Origin: Agarilytica sp045430285
GTDB taxonomy: Bacteria; Pseudomonadota; Gammaproteobacteria; Pseudomonadales; Cellvibrionaceae
Assembly: GCA_045430285.1 (NCBI GenBank)
Contig: JAILXV010000003.1
Location: forward strand, 186,001 to 250,000
Direction of reading: 5' to 3'
Length of the DNA stretch: 64,000 nucleotides
Made by a program: the position numbers and the translations under genes. Shown here piece after piece: positions 9,085 through 17,993 of the stretch (position 1 is its first letter; every line of letters starts with the position of its first letter). The notes under the pieces are model-generated. The model saw nothing but the letters and a program-made list of their open reading frames with translations. It was not told the origin of the DNA and did no database searches.

Positions 9085-11192
9085 ACGATATAACCATCGC
9101 CCTAGCGGGCAATCCCAACTGCGGCAAAACCACGGTATTCAATAGCCTCACTGGCGCCCATCAAAAAGTCGGTAACTGGGCAGGTGTTACCGTTGAGAAA
9201 AAAAGCGGAACGCTCGCCAATAAAGACCATCGTGTCAATATCGTCGACCTGCCTGGCGTTTATACACTCGCCCAAGAAGAACAAGGTATCGACGAGCAAA
9301 TTGCTCGCCGGTTTATTACCGATGAAACGCCCGACCTCATTATCAACGTTGTAGACGCAGCCAATCTCAACCGACACCTATTACTCACTCACGAATTACT
9401 CGATACCGGCATTCCCCTCATACTCATCCTCAACATGATGGATGTCGCCGAACAACAGGGCACCCAGATCGATGTTGAATCGTTAGAGAGAAAACTGGGC
9501 ATCCCCATCATTTCAGTCGTAGCCAGTAAGGGACTTGGCATTGCCCAGCTCAAGCAAAAAATCTTCGATATCGCCCAAAACCCGCACCATGCGCCAAAGA
9601 TAAAAGAAGACCTGCTCTGCGCAGAAGAGGCCATTACGCACCGCTTCCATTGGATTCAAGAGCAAACGCGCGACGTTGTGATCATGGAACCCGGCAAGCG
9701 AGTCTTTAGTGAAAAAATTGATGCCATCGTGCTTAACCGCTGGCTCGGTATTCCCATTTTTTTGTTGATGATGTACCTGATGTTTATGTTTTCCATAAAC
9801 CTCGGCGCAGTATTTATCGACTTTTTCGACATACTGCTCGGCGCACTATTAGTGGACGGGCTTGGTAATCTGATGACCTCACTGGGGTCACCCGAATGGT
9901 TACGTACCATTATCGCCGACGGCATCGGCGGCGGTATTCAGCTCGTTGGTACTTTTATTCCCGTTATCGGATTTTTATATCTTTGCTTAAGCCTGCTCGA
10001 AGGCTCAGGCTATATGGCAAGAGCCGGCTTCGTCGTTGATCGACTCATGGCAAAAATAGGATTGCCTGGCAACGCTTTCGTGCCACTCATCGTAGGCTTC
10101 GGCTGTAATGTACCCTCAGTGATGGCATCACGCTCGCTAACACGTGAACAAGATCGCCTACTCACCATTGCAATGGCTCCATTTATGTCATGTGGCGCAA
10201 GGCTGACTGTTTATGCGCTTTTTGCTGCAGCTTTTTTTCCCAACAACGGTTCACTTATCGTTTTTGCACTTTATCTATTCGGTATATTGATGGCAGTGTT
10301 TACGGGCTGGCTCTTCCGCAAAACATTATTTTCCGGACAAAGTTCACCTTCATTTCAAGAAATGCCGGCTTACCACGTTCCCACAGCGACCAATATATTT
10401 TTTACCACATGGCATCGTTTGCGTGGTTTCGTCAAACGTGCAGGCAGCACAATTGTAAAAGTCGTTGCAGCACTCACCATTATTAACTCTATAGGATTAG
10501 ATGGCACCTTCGGTCATCAAGACAGCAAAGACTCGCTACTAAGCGTAATCGGAAAAACCTTAACCCCCGCACTCGCCCCGATTGGTGTTCAAGAGGACAA
10601 CTGGCCGGCAACCGTCGGAGTTTTTACAGGTATATTTGCGAAAGAAGCCGTTGTCGGAACATTAGATGCACTTTATCAAGATGTTGCCGGAGAGAGCGGA
10701 GAAGAAAACGAAGTATTCAATCTCCTATCAAGTACCCATGACGCATTTACCTCTATTATCGACAACACTATCGCGCTAGGTGGCGCCATTGGAGATCCCC
10801 TAGGTCTAAGCTCAGTTAATGAATCCGCAGAAGATCAAGGCGTCTCAGATACCGGACTCGGCGCCATGAAAACACTCTTCGGAAGTGCATTTGCAGCGTT
10901 TTGTTACCTTGTTTTCATATTGCTTTACACACCCTGTGTTGCCGTCATGGGCGCCATGAACAGAGAGTCCGGCCCAATGTGGGCAAGCCTTGTTATAGGC
11001 TGGTCCAGCTTCCTTGCCTATTGGGCCGCGAGCTGTTTGTACCAAATAGGTACATTTTCAATGCACCCTACGTTTTCAACACTATGGCTAGTTGGTGCTA
11101 TCGCCGCCATGATAATTGTTGTAAAAAGTTTAGATAGGATGGGGAAAAAGTCTCGATTGAATGACCCAAATATCATTGCAACGAGTGATTAA
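9081..11192 (+). CDS. feoB: Ferrous iron transporter B (FeoB)
   Basis: FeoB moves Fe2+ across the inner membrane. The N-terminal GTPase domain shows G1 GNPNCGKT at residues 10-17, G3 DLPG and the NMMD G4 box. It is followed by the GDI-like helical domain and a membrane part with two Gate regions (RAGFVVDRLM, VGFGCNVPSV and the later GVFTGIFAKEAVVGTLD). I start it at the GTG at 9081, overlapping the feoA stop, because VNDITIALAGNP aligns with normal FeoB N-termini and a GAGAG element lies just upstream. An earlier in-frame GTG at 9048 would add 11 residues encoded inside feoA. It ends with a hydrophobic helix and a short basic tail. No feoC follows: the next gene is convergent and overlaps by 4 bases. 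Confidence 0.96.
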   Translation: MNDITIALAGNPNCGKTTVFNSLTGAHQKVGNWAGVTVEKKSGTLANKDHRVNIVDLPGVYTLAQEEQGIDEQIARRFITDETPDLIINVVDAANLNRHLLLTHELLDTGIPLILILNMMDVAEQQGTQIDVESLERKLGIPIISVVASKGLGIAQLKQKIFDIAQNPHHAPKIKEDLLCAEEAITHRFHWIQEQTRDVVIMEPGKRVFSEKIDAIVLNRWLGIPIFLLMMYLMFMFSINLGAVFIDFFDILLGALLVDGLGNLMTSLGSPEWLRTIIADGIGGGIQLVGTFIPVIGFLYLCLSLLEGSGYMARAGFVVDRLMAKIGLPGNAFVPLIVGFGCNVPSVMASRSLTREQDRLLTIAMAPFMSCGARLTVYALFAAAFFPNNGSLIVFALYLFGILMAVFTGWLFRKTLFSGQSSPSFQEMPAYHVPTATNIFFTTWHRLRGFVKRAGSTIVKVVAALTIINSIGLDGTFGHQDSKDSLLSVIGKTLTPALAPIGVQEDNWPATVGVFTGIFAKEAVVGTLDALYQDVAGESGEENEVFNLLSSTHDAFTSIIDNTIALGGAIGDPLGLSSVNESAEDQGVSDTGLGAMKTLFGSAFAAFCYLVFILLYTPCVAVMGAMNRESGPMWASLVIGWSSFLAYWAASCLYQIGTFSMHPTFSTLWLVGAIAAMIIVVKSLDRMGKKSRLNDPNIIATSD

Positions 11193-13096
11193 CTCTGGGC
11201 TGCTGCCTCGCGTACCAAGCCCTTACTTTCCATCACATCAGTAATCTCGGAAATAACAGAAGCATCTTCAATGGTACCTGGGACTGTGACTTCGAGTCCC
11301 GCTGCAATCTGCCGTAAGTTTTTTCGTAAGATTTTCCCCGAGCGCGTTTTAGGTAAACGCTGAACCACCATGATTAAACGCAAACTCGCAATACCACCTA
11401 AATCGTTTCGTACCTGCTGGACCAATTCGCTCTGGAGTTGCACGTCATCAATGATCGACCCCGCTTTTAGTATCACAAAGCCAACAGGCACTTCGCCTTT
11501 AAGTTCATCCTCAATACCGATAACCGCACACTCAGCTACCTCTTTGTGGGAGCCGATGATTTCTTCCATTGACCCCGTCGATAAGCGATGGCCCGCAACA
11601 TTTATAATATCGTCTACCCGCCCCATAATGAATACGTAACCGTCTTCATCAATATAACCACTATCACCCGTTTCAAAATAGCCCGGAAAGGTTTCTAAAT
11701 ATTTTTCTTTAAAATGAAAATCATCATTCCATAGTGTTGGAAAACACGCAGGAGGCAAAGGCAATTTTACAACAATATTTCCACTTTTCCCTGCCGGTAA
11801 TGGGCGGCCATTATCATCAACAATACTGACGCTATACCCAGGCAAAGGCACTGTCGCAGAACCCGTTTTTATCGGCAGTAATTCAATACCTTTTACATTA
11901 CCGACAATGGCCCAACCGGTTTCTGTTTGCCACCAGTGATCAATCACCGGCACATCAACAACCGATTGCAACCATTCCAAAGTTGGGGGGTCGAGCCGCT
12001 CCCCAGCTAAAAACAAGGCCTTTAAACTGCTGATATTGTATTGTTTGAGCAAACTCGCAGAGGGGTCTTCTTTTTTTACAGCACGAAACGCTGTCGGTGC
12101 AGTAAAAAACACATTCACTTTATATTCTGAAATCACTCGCCAAAACGCACCCGCATCGGGCGTTTTAATGGGCTTACCTTCGTACACAATAGTCGTGCAG
12201 CCATGCAGTAGTGGCCCGTATGTAATATACGAATGCCCAACCACCCAGCCCACATCAGATGCAGACCAAAACACATCGCCAGGTTCCACGTCATAAACAG
12301 CTTTCATGCTGTAATTTAGCGCGACCGCATGGCCACCATTATCCCGAACAACACCTTTGGGTTTACCCGTGGTACCAGAGGTATACAAAATATAAAGTGG
12401 GTCAGTCGCATCCACAGGAACTGGGTCTGCAGGTAACGCATTAGCGACAAGAGCAGCCCAAAAATGATCGCGGCCTTCCTGCATCTGGGAACGATCATCC
12501 TTCCGTGCAAATACCACAACATTTTCGGGTGTGTGTTCCGCAAGGTCTATCGCTTCGTCAACCAGAGGCTTGTAATTGATACGTTTAGAAATCTCGACGC
12601 CGTAGCTCGCCGTCACTATAGCTTTTGGTTCAGCATCATCAATACGGATCGCCAATTCTTTCGGCGCGAAGCCACCAAATACCACAGAGTGAACAGCGCC
12701 CAAACGTGCAACCGCCAACATTGCAATCACCGCCTGAGGGATCATCGGCAAATAGATCACCACACGATCGCCTTTTTCTACCCCTAAATCGCGTAAGGCA
12801 CCCGCGAATGCCGCCACCTCATCACGCAACGCTGTATACGTGAATGCCTGTTTTATCCCCGTTACAGGAGAGTCGAAAACAAGAGCGGTTTCCGCGCCTC
12901 TTCCCTTTAAGATATGAGAATCAAGCGCTAAATAACTCGTATTCAGCGACCCACCTTTAAACCAGCGGTAAAAGCCCAGCTCATTCTGGGAGAGTATTTC
13001 TTTCGGTGGCGTGTACCAATCGATCGATTGTGCGATCTCACCCCAAAAAGCGGCAGGATCCTGAATAGATTTGGCGTGCAGTTCTTTGTAGCCCAT
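11189..13096 (-). CDS. prpE: Propionyl-CoA synthetase (PrpE-type acyl-CoA ligase)
   Basis: An ANL-superfamily AMP-forming ligase of about 635 residues that activates propionate (or acetate) to the CoA thioester in the cytoplasm. Visible motifs are the P-loop YTSGTTGKPKG, the WWQTETG motif, GYFETGDSG and the catalytic-lysine segment PKTRSGKILRKNLR near residue 590. VVRDNGGHAVAL after the P-loop is typical of PrpE rather than Acs. The ATG at 13096 has GAGGG five bases upstream; a GTG six bases earlier is too close to it. No prpBCD genes are adjacent, so its place in the methylcitrate pathway is inferred from family only. Its last codons overlap the end of feoB. Confidence 0.9.
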   Translation of the reverse strand: MGYKELHAKSIQDPAAFWGEIAQSIDWYTPPKEILSQNELGFYRWFKGGSLNTSYLALDSHILKGRGAETALVFDSPVTGIKQAFTYTALRDEVAAFAGALRDLGVEKGDRVVIYLPMIPQAVIAMLAVARLGAVHSVVFGGFAPKELAIRIDDAEPKAIVTASYGVEISKRINYKPLVDEAIDLAEHTPENVVVFARKDDRSQMQEGRDHFWAALVANALPADPVPVDATDPLYILYTSGTTGKPKGVVRDNGGHAVALNYSMKAVYDVEPGDVFWSASDVGWVVGHSYITYGPLLHGCTTIVYEGKPIKTPDAGAFWRVISEYKVNVFFTAPTAFRAVKKEDPSASLLKQYNISSLKALFLAGERLDPPTLEWLQSVVDVPVIDHWWQTETGWAIVGNVKGIELLPIKTGSATVPLPGYSVSIVDDNGRPLPAGKSGNIVVKLPLPPACFPTLWNDDFHFKEKYLETFPGYFETGDSGYIDEDGYVFIMGRVDDIINVAGHRLSTGSMEEIIGSHKEVAECAVIGIEDELKGEVPVGFVILKAGSIIDDVQLQSELVQQVRNDLGGIASLRLIMVVQRLPKTRSGKILRKNLRQIAAGLEVTVPGTIEDASVISEITDVMESKGLVREAAAQS

Positions 13097-13297
13097 GACC
13101 ACCCTCTGTTTTTAAAAACAACAAGGGATTATAGGCATCATTCAGAAACAGGAAAGAGTCAATTCATCATTTGTTGATATGAGTGTAGTTTTAAGCTTTT
13201 TCTCTTCCTCGCACTAGGTTAAACGAACCTAACCTTCTTGAAACTTCACCCAATCCCACCCACGCTGCTTACACTCTGGGCAAGCAAATCAGCTGTT

Positions 13298-13780
13298 TTA
13301 TTTCAACACAAAATCAACTTTACAGACAGCGTCAAACGCCTTTTGAAGCTCATCCAACCTTTCCCTATAAACTTTTTTTGTGCCTTCCGCCACAACAAAA
13401 TTAAACGTATGTGTTGTAATAATCGGCGCTCGCTCAACATTCATACTAGAGGGCTTATATTTAGACCTCTTAATTGCACGGATAGACGTCTTCTCAAAAC
13501 GACCATTTGACTCTGGATAAATCGCTACAACAGAAGGATCATAAACGTTACCATCCTTACCGATGGTAAACATTACGGTTACGCAAGCCTCTTTCTTTAA
13601 ACTTAGCTCCTTCTTCGGGTATTGTTGATGCATCTGCCGATACTTCACCCAATAGTTATCTCGCTTATCCTCATTGACGTAGAGGCCTTTACTAGTAAGC
13701 AGTACGCCACTTTCAGCAATAGAAACATCAATCTGAAAAAAACAAAATAATACAAATGTAATTAAACAGAACCTACTCAT
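13298..13780 (-). CDS. Small exported protein with TonB C-terminal-like domain
   Basis: A 160-residue protein with a signal peptide (MSRFCLITFVLFCFFQIDVSIAE) and a C-terminal domain that looks like the TonB C-terminal fold (CVTVMFTIGKDGNV, then AIKRSKYKPS and THTFNFVV). Unlike true TonB it lacks a long proline-rich spacer, so it is probably a periplasmic relative of unknown partner. The start at 13780 is chosen because AAGGAGG sits five bases upstream; a longer frame reaching 13822 lacks such a site. It lies 41 bases downstream of an S9 peptidase gene and is probably co-transcribed with it. A frameshifted relative lies at the other end of the S9 block (20233-20579). Confidence 0.75.
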   Translation of the reverse strand: MSRFCLITFVLFCFFQIDVSIAESGVLLTSKGLYVNEDKRDNYWVKYRQMHQQYPKKELSLKKEACVTVMFTIGKDGNVYDPSVVAIYPESNGRFEKTSIRAIKRSKYKPSSMNVERAPIITTHTFNFVVAEGTKKVYRERLDELQKAFDAVCKVDFVLK

Positions 13781-13821
13781 GAGCTCCTCCTTGTACATAT
13801 AAAATAATGCATGCGCCAGCA

Positions 13822-15753
13822 CTATAAATTGGCATCAAGAAAATCGGCCATTGCTTGAAACGTAGTAATACGGTTTTTATTGTTTTTTAGGTGATGAGAT
13901 CCTTCTTCTAACTCAACGTACCTCACGTTCTTCTTATGCCGCTTTAATGACATATTCATTTTTCTACTATGCTTAACGCCAACAGTCCTGTCCCTGTCGC
14001 CATGAATTAGCAATACCGGAATATTAATTTCCTCGGCTCTTTCTATAGGCGAACGTTTTCTTCTATCGCTTTTCTTATCGCCTATCTGAGCTTCTACTAC
14101 TTTGTGGTTCGTATATTTTCTAGAAGCATTAACCAATAGATGAAGATCCGTAACACCCGCAAAACTCACCGCACACTGATACAAACCTTTAGATTTTATT
14201 GCCCCCATTAAAGCCGCGTATCCGCCATAACTCGCCCCAACAATGCAGATACCATCAGGCTTAGAAAATCCCTTGTCAATCATCCATTTCGTACCGTCCT
14301 CGATATCATCCTGCATCTTAAGACCCCACTTTTGAATCCCAGCAGCCATAAATTTGTACCCGTAGCCCCACGACCCCCGAAAATTCATCTGCAGCACTGC
14401 ATATCCTTGGTTGGCAAAAAACTGCGTCCAGTAATCAAACCCAGGCCCCGTTAGACTAATTGGTCCGCCGTGAGGAAATATAATCGTCGGATGCTTTTCT
14501 CCTTCCTGGCGGGAAACAGGCAATGTTAAATAACCTTCTATTTCGACACCATCACGAGCCTGATATCGAACCAATTTTTTCTCCGCCATATCGCGAGGAT
14601 CTAAGTTTTGGTAACGCTCCGCAAATACTGATAACGTACCCTCATCTCGATCCCCCAAATAGTAGGCGCCAGGATCAGTATCGCTATCGGCGAAGATGAT
14701 ATACTTTCTCTCATCATCACTCATACTGATCAAATGATTTTCGGTATTCGGCAATCCTTTATTTATTCTATCCATAAACTTTCGACGCTCTTCATCCCAA
14801 AAAACGTAACCAACGCCATCAGAAACATTGATGCCCACTACTTTATTCGCAACTTTAGAATATACAAGCGAACCAGAAACATCATATTTTTCGTTTGCAT
14901 AAACGAGCTCTTTTGATAGCTTGGGGTCCGTTAAATCGACCTTAAATATCGCATTTCTTCCTTCGTGACGTGCCTGAACATATAGATAGTTTGGGTCTTC
15001 TGAAAACCCAATCGGCCAAATTTCATCTTGTGATAATGATTCAAACTCCCACAATACTTCCCACTTCTTTTTCCCAGGCTTAGTGTGAATCACTTTGTAC
15101 GACGTGTTTTTACGCGTAAGCCCTACACGTAAATTATGCTGCTGATCCGTATACCAATCGGTTACATCCTTTTCAGACAGGTGAACCAAAGTGTTCCTAT
15201 TCCTCTCAAGAGAAACTTTATATACCCTTTGGTCGTGATGGTACCCATTCCCCATCTGTAACAAAAAATTGTCTTTATCATCTCTCAGCATATCTAGAAT
15301 AGAATCTTGAAACTGGGGAGAATCAGAAAGCTTTTTAATTGTCTTATCTGTAATAGCGCTCCTAATCTTACCGCTATTAATGTCGACAATAAGCAGTCGT
15401 GTTTCAACGGTCTTAGTGTTATATCGCTGGGAGTAATACGCCATACCAGCCAATATCTTGGTGTTATTACCCCACCTTACCCATCGAATATATTTTTCGT
15501 TATCCTTGGTAAATACCAAACTCTTAGACTTACCTGTTTTTACATTCGTCACCATTAAAGTAGACCCTTGTGCCCGATCAAGATCCACCTTATTTAGAGA
15601 TGCAACATGCTGACCATCGGGGGAAAGAGCAACATCAGTTACATCGGGTAAGCCTGCAAAATATTTTATAGGCAGCACTTCCGCTCTAGCCTCCCAACAA
15701 ATCAACAAGCTCGAAAAAATAACGCCTACCACATAAACACTACAATATTTCAC
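13822..15753 (-). CDS. S9 family prolyl oligopeptidase-like peptidase (copy 1)
   Basis: A 643-residue exported serine peptidase. A signal peptide (about residues 1-24, ending ARAEV) is followed by a beta-propeller-like N-terminal half and an alpha/beta-hydrolase domain from about residue 390. The triad is visible: Ser in GASYGGYAAL, Asp in HGDRDRTV and His in EGSHHL, with the oxyanion segment FPHGGP. Such enzymes cleave short peptides in the periplasm, usually di- or tripeptides or after proline. It starts at a GTG with GGAGAG upstream, and a 7-bp hairpin (15766-15782) stands just before that site. It is the first of three consecutive S9 paralogs. Confidence 0.9.
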   Translation of the reverse strand: MKYCSVYVVGVIFSSLLICWEARAEVLPIKYFAGLPDVTDVALSPDGQHVASLNKVDLDRAQGSTLMVTNVKTGKSKSLVFTKDNEKYIRWVRWGNNTKILAGMAYYSQRYNTKTVETRLLIVDINSGKIRSAITDKTIKKLSDSPQFQDSILDMLRDDKDNFLLQMGNGYHHDQRVYKVSLERNRNTLVHLSEKDVTDWYTDQQHNLRVGLTRKNTSYKVIHTKPGKKKWEVLWEFESLSQDEIWPIGFSEDPNYLYVQARHEGRNAIFKVDLTDPKLSKELVYANEKYDVSGSLVYSKVANKVVGINVSDGVGYVFWDEERRKFMDRINKGLPNTENHLISMSDDERKYIIFADSDTDPGAYYLGDRDEGTLSVFAERYQNLDPRDMAEKKLVRYQARDGVEIEGYLTLPVSRQEGEKHPTIIFPHGGPISLTGPGFDYWTQFFANQGYAVLQMNFRGSWGYGYKFMAAGIQKWGLKMQDDIEDGTKWMIDKGFSKPDGICIVGASYGGYAALMGAIKSKGLYQCAVSFAGVTDLHLLVNASRKYTNHKVVEAQIGDKKSDRRKRSPIERAEEINIPVLLIHGDRDRTVGVKHSRKMNMSLKRHKKNVRYVELEEGSHHLKNNKNRITTFQAMADFLDANL

Positions 15754-15765
15754 TTTCTCTCCATA

Positions 15766-15782
15766 ATACGCCGAAGGCGTAT
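15766..15782 (-). other. Leader hairpin before S9 copy 1
   Basis: ATACGCC and GGCGTAT pair around a three-base loop just upstream of the ribosome-binding site of the S9 gene that starts at 15753. There is no T-run, so it is not a clear terminator. It could affect mRNA stability or translation (inference). Confidence 0.4.
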
Positions 15783-16013
15783 CCTAAAAAATTACCAAAA
15801 GAAATTAACCATACGCACCAAGACACATCTAAACGCACTACCTACGATACAGAAGAGGTACAACCACCGCACACCAATAGAACTAAAATTGAAACCATAA
15901 AATAGTACCCATCAGCTGTTCCAAGCCACACAACGTTCCTAAACAATTTCTATCACTCTTAAACTGTTTTAAATCTATTCTCAAAAGTCGAATACAACTC
16001 CACTACCTCAACC

Positions 16014-17993
16014 CTAAAGCGAATCAAAAAACCGTCTCACTTTATTAAGGTAATATAGTCGGCTGCTACTATGTGAAAAGCCGTGCCCCACGTCTCTCAT
16101 AATTGACACTACATTAGACTTCTTAGCCGCCTTCAACTTTTTCTTGTACATTAAGGCATGCTTAACAGGAACCACCTTATCCTTATCGCCATGAAAAATA
16201 ATGTAAGGGACTGACATATCCTCAATACGATGCAACGGTGATGTTGCCTTTAATAGCTTTCGGTCTCGACTTAAATCGCCAACCGCAGTACTCCAAAATT
16301 CATAACCAAAATGATTGTCAATCTCCTTATAATGTCGAATCTGATAAGCTAAATCTAAGGGTGCGGCAAACGATGAAACCCCCTTAAAAACTTTTGAGTA
16401 ACGAAGACCGCTCATTAAAGCAGCATACCCTCCGTAACTCGCGCCCATTATAAACACTCGTTCAACATCAACATCACTTCGTTTTTTTAACCAGCGAGCA
16501 CCAGTGGCAATATCATCCACCATGATCTCCGATAAGCTTTTTATTCCCTTGCTTAGGTATTTTTTCCCAAACCCCGTAGACCCTCTAAAATTAACTCGCA
16601 GAACTATATATCCATTTAAAGCAAAGTAAGCTGCGTTCGCATCAAAACTATTCACATATCTCGACCATGGACCGCCATGCACCATAACTATCGCCGGAAA
16701 CTTCTGATCAATAGCGGCCTCTTTTGGCTGTAACAAATAACTTTCATGTTCAGTTCCATCCTGCGACTTGTACCTTACAACTTTTGGTTCAGGCACATCC
16801 AAGGCATCAAGCTCAATCGCCTCCCCCTGTAAGACAATCTTTCCTTTCTTGGGGTAGTACACATAGGAACGCCCAATAGACGTAGCAGAAGTGGAGCGTA
16901 CCAATAACTTTGATAGATCGTCAGTCCAGTCTTCAATCGTATTAATTGTCTTTGGAAAATTTTTATCCAAATCCTGCTGAAATATTTTAAATCGCGGATC
17001 AACCCACCTAGTCACAAGATGAGACCGATAGTAAGATACGCCGACAAGCTTCTTATTCTGTCTATCAAAACGAAGTTCTGGCTGAGAATCAGGACCACCA
17101 ATATCATATTTGAGGTCCACCATAACCGTATCTAACAGCCGTCCTTCACGTACATTATATGCAGATAATTGATAGCGATCGCTTTTTGTTGCTTCAGAGA
17201 CATAAACCACATCCTCCTGATAGGAACCACTGACCAGAAACATTTCAGTCTTTAAATAAATCCCACCAGATGTACTAGATTTAGATAACACCTCAAAAGT
17301 GTCGTCATTCTCACCCATATGGTCTTTTTTATCTATGTAGAGAATCTCCTTTTTATTTTTTCTTGACTTTACACCTGCAACTGCATTCCCAGACTTATCT
17401 ACTATCCAAGAAGTTATTTTATTTTTCATTCCATTGACAATTTTTTTATGTTCGGATGTAAAAATATTCGTTTTTTGCAATGACGCATAACCTTTTTTAT
17501 TTCTCGTTTGAGTAATAATATATTCCGGCTCTTCTGGCAATGTATGCTCCACACTCCAGCGCCTATGCTGCCGCCTAAACCTCCCTGTCGTGTAATAAGT
17601 GTTCTTTTTTAAATCTATGTTATTGAATATTACTCGATGCTCTCTACCATCGATATTCATAGCGACCAATCGTCCCCCCTGCTCATATATCACTCTCCTA
17701 TCACCTATCCACGATATATTCTTTGGGTACCACCTACCAACAACCGGCTCATAAATAACTTCAGATTTATCAAGGTCCGTTATAACAAGGGAATAGTTCC
17801 TTGCATTATCTTGCACCTGCAACAGGTATTTTCCGTTTGGCGAGAAGCTCGCGCTCGAGTATTTTTCTTTCTCAAACAATGGGGATAGATCATCAAGTGC
17901 GCCGGAATAACCCTTTTGGCAACACACCAAAGCCGCCAAGAGAACGCCAATATAATAAAGCCTGCAAAATACTGCGTTATTTTTCAACATCAT
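16014..17993 (-). CDS. S9 family prolyl oligopeptidase-like peptidase (copy 2)
   Basis: A 659-residue exported S9 peptidase with a signal peptide (about 1-30, ending QKGYSGA). The propeller-like half is followed by a hydrolase domain with an intact triad: Ser in GASYGGYAALMSG, Asp in HGDKDKVVP and His in VGHGFSH; the oxyanion part is VHGGPW. It overlaps copy 3 upstream by four bases (ATGA), showing one transcription unit, while about 260 bases separate it from copy 1 downstream. GAGGGG lies just before the start. Low-GC, lysine-rich codon use resembles copy 3. The peptide substrate cannot be inferred. Confidence 0.9.
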   Translation of the reverse strand: MMLKNNAVFCRLYYIGVLLAALVCCQKGYSGALDDLSPLFEKEKYSSASFSPNGKYLLQVQDNARNYSLVITDLDKSEVIYEPVVGRWYPKNISWIGDRRVIYEQGGRLVAMNIDGREHRVIFNNIDLKKNTYYTTGRFRRQHRRWSVEHTLPEEPEYIITQTRNKKGYASLQKTNIFTSEHKKIVNGMKNKITSWIVDKSGNAVAGVKSRKNKKEILYIDKKDHMGENDDTFEVLSKSSTSGGIYLKTEMFLVSGSYQEDVVYVSEATKSDRYQLSAYNVREGRLLDTVMVDLKYDIGGPDSQPELRFDRQNKKLVGVSYYRSHLVTRWVDPRFKIFQQDLDKNFPKTINTIEDWTDDLSKLLVRSTSATSIGRSYVYYPKKGKIVLQGEAIELDALDVPEPKVVRYKSQDGTEHESYLLQPKEAAIDQKFPAIVMVHGGPWSRYVNSFDANAAYFALNGYIVLRVNFRGSTGFGKKYLSKGIKSLSEIMVDDIATGARWLKKRSDVDVERVFIMGASYGGYAALMSGLRYSKVFKGVSSFAAPLDLAYQIRHYKEIDNHFGYEFWSTAVGDLSRDRKLLKATSPLHRIEDMSVPYIIFHGDKDKVVPVKHALMYKKKLKAAKKSNVVSIMRDVGHGFSHSSSRLYYLNKVRRFFDSL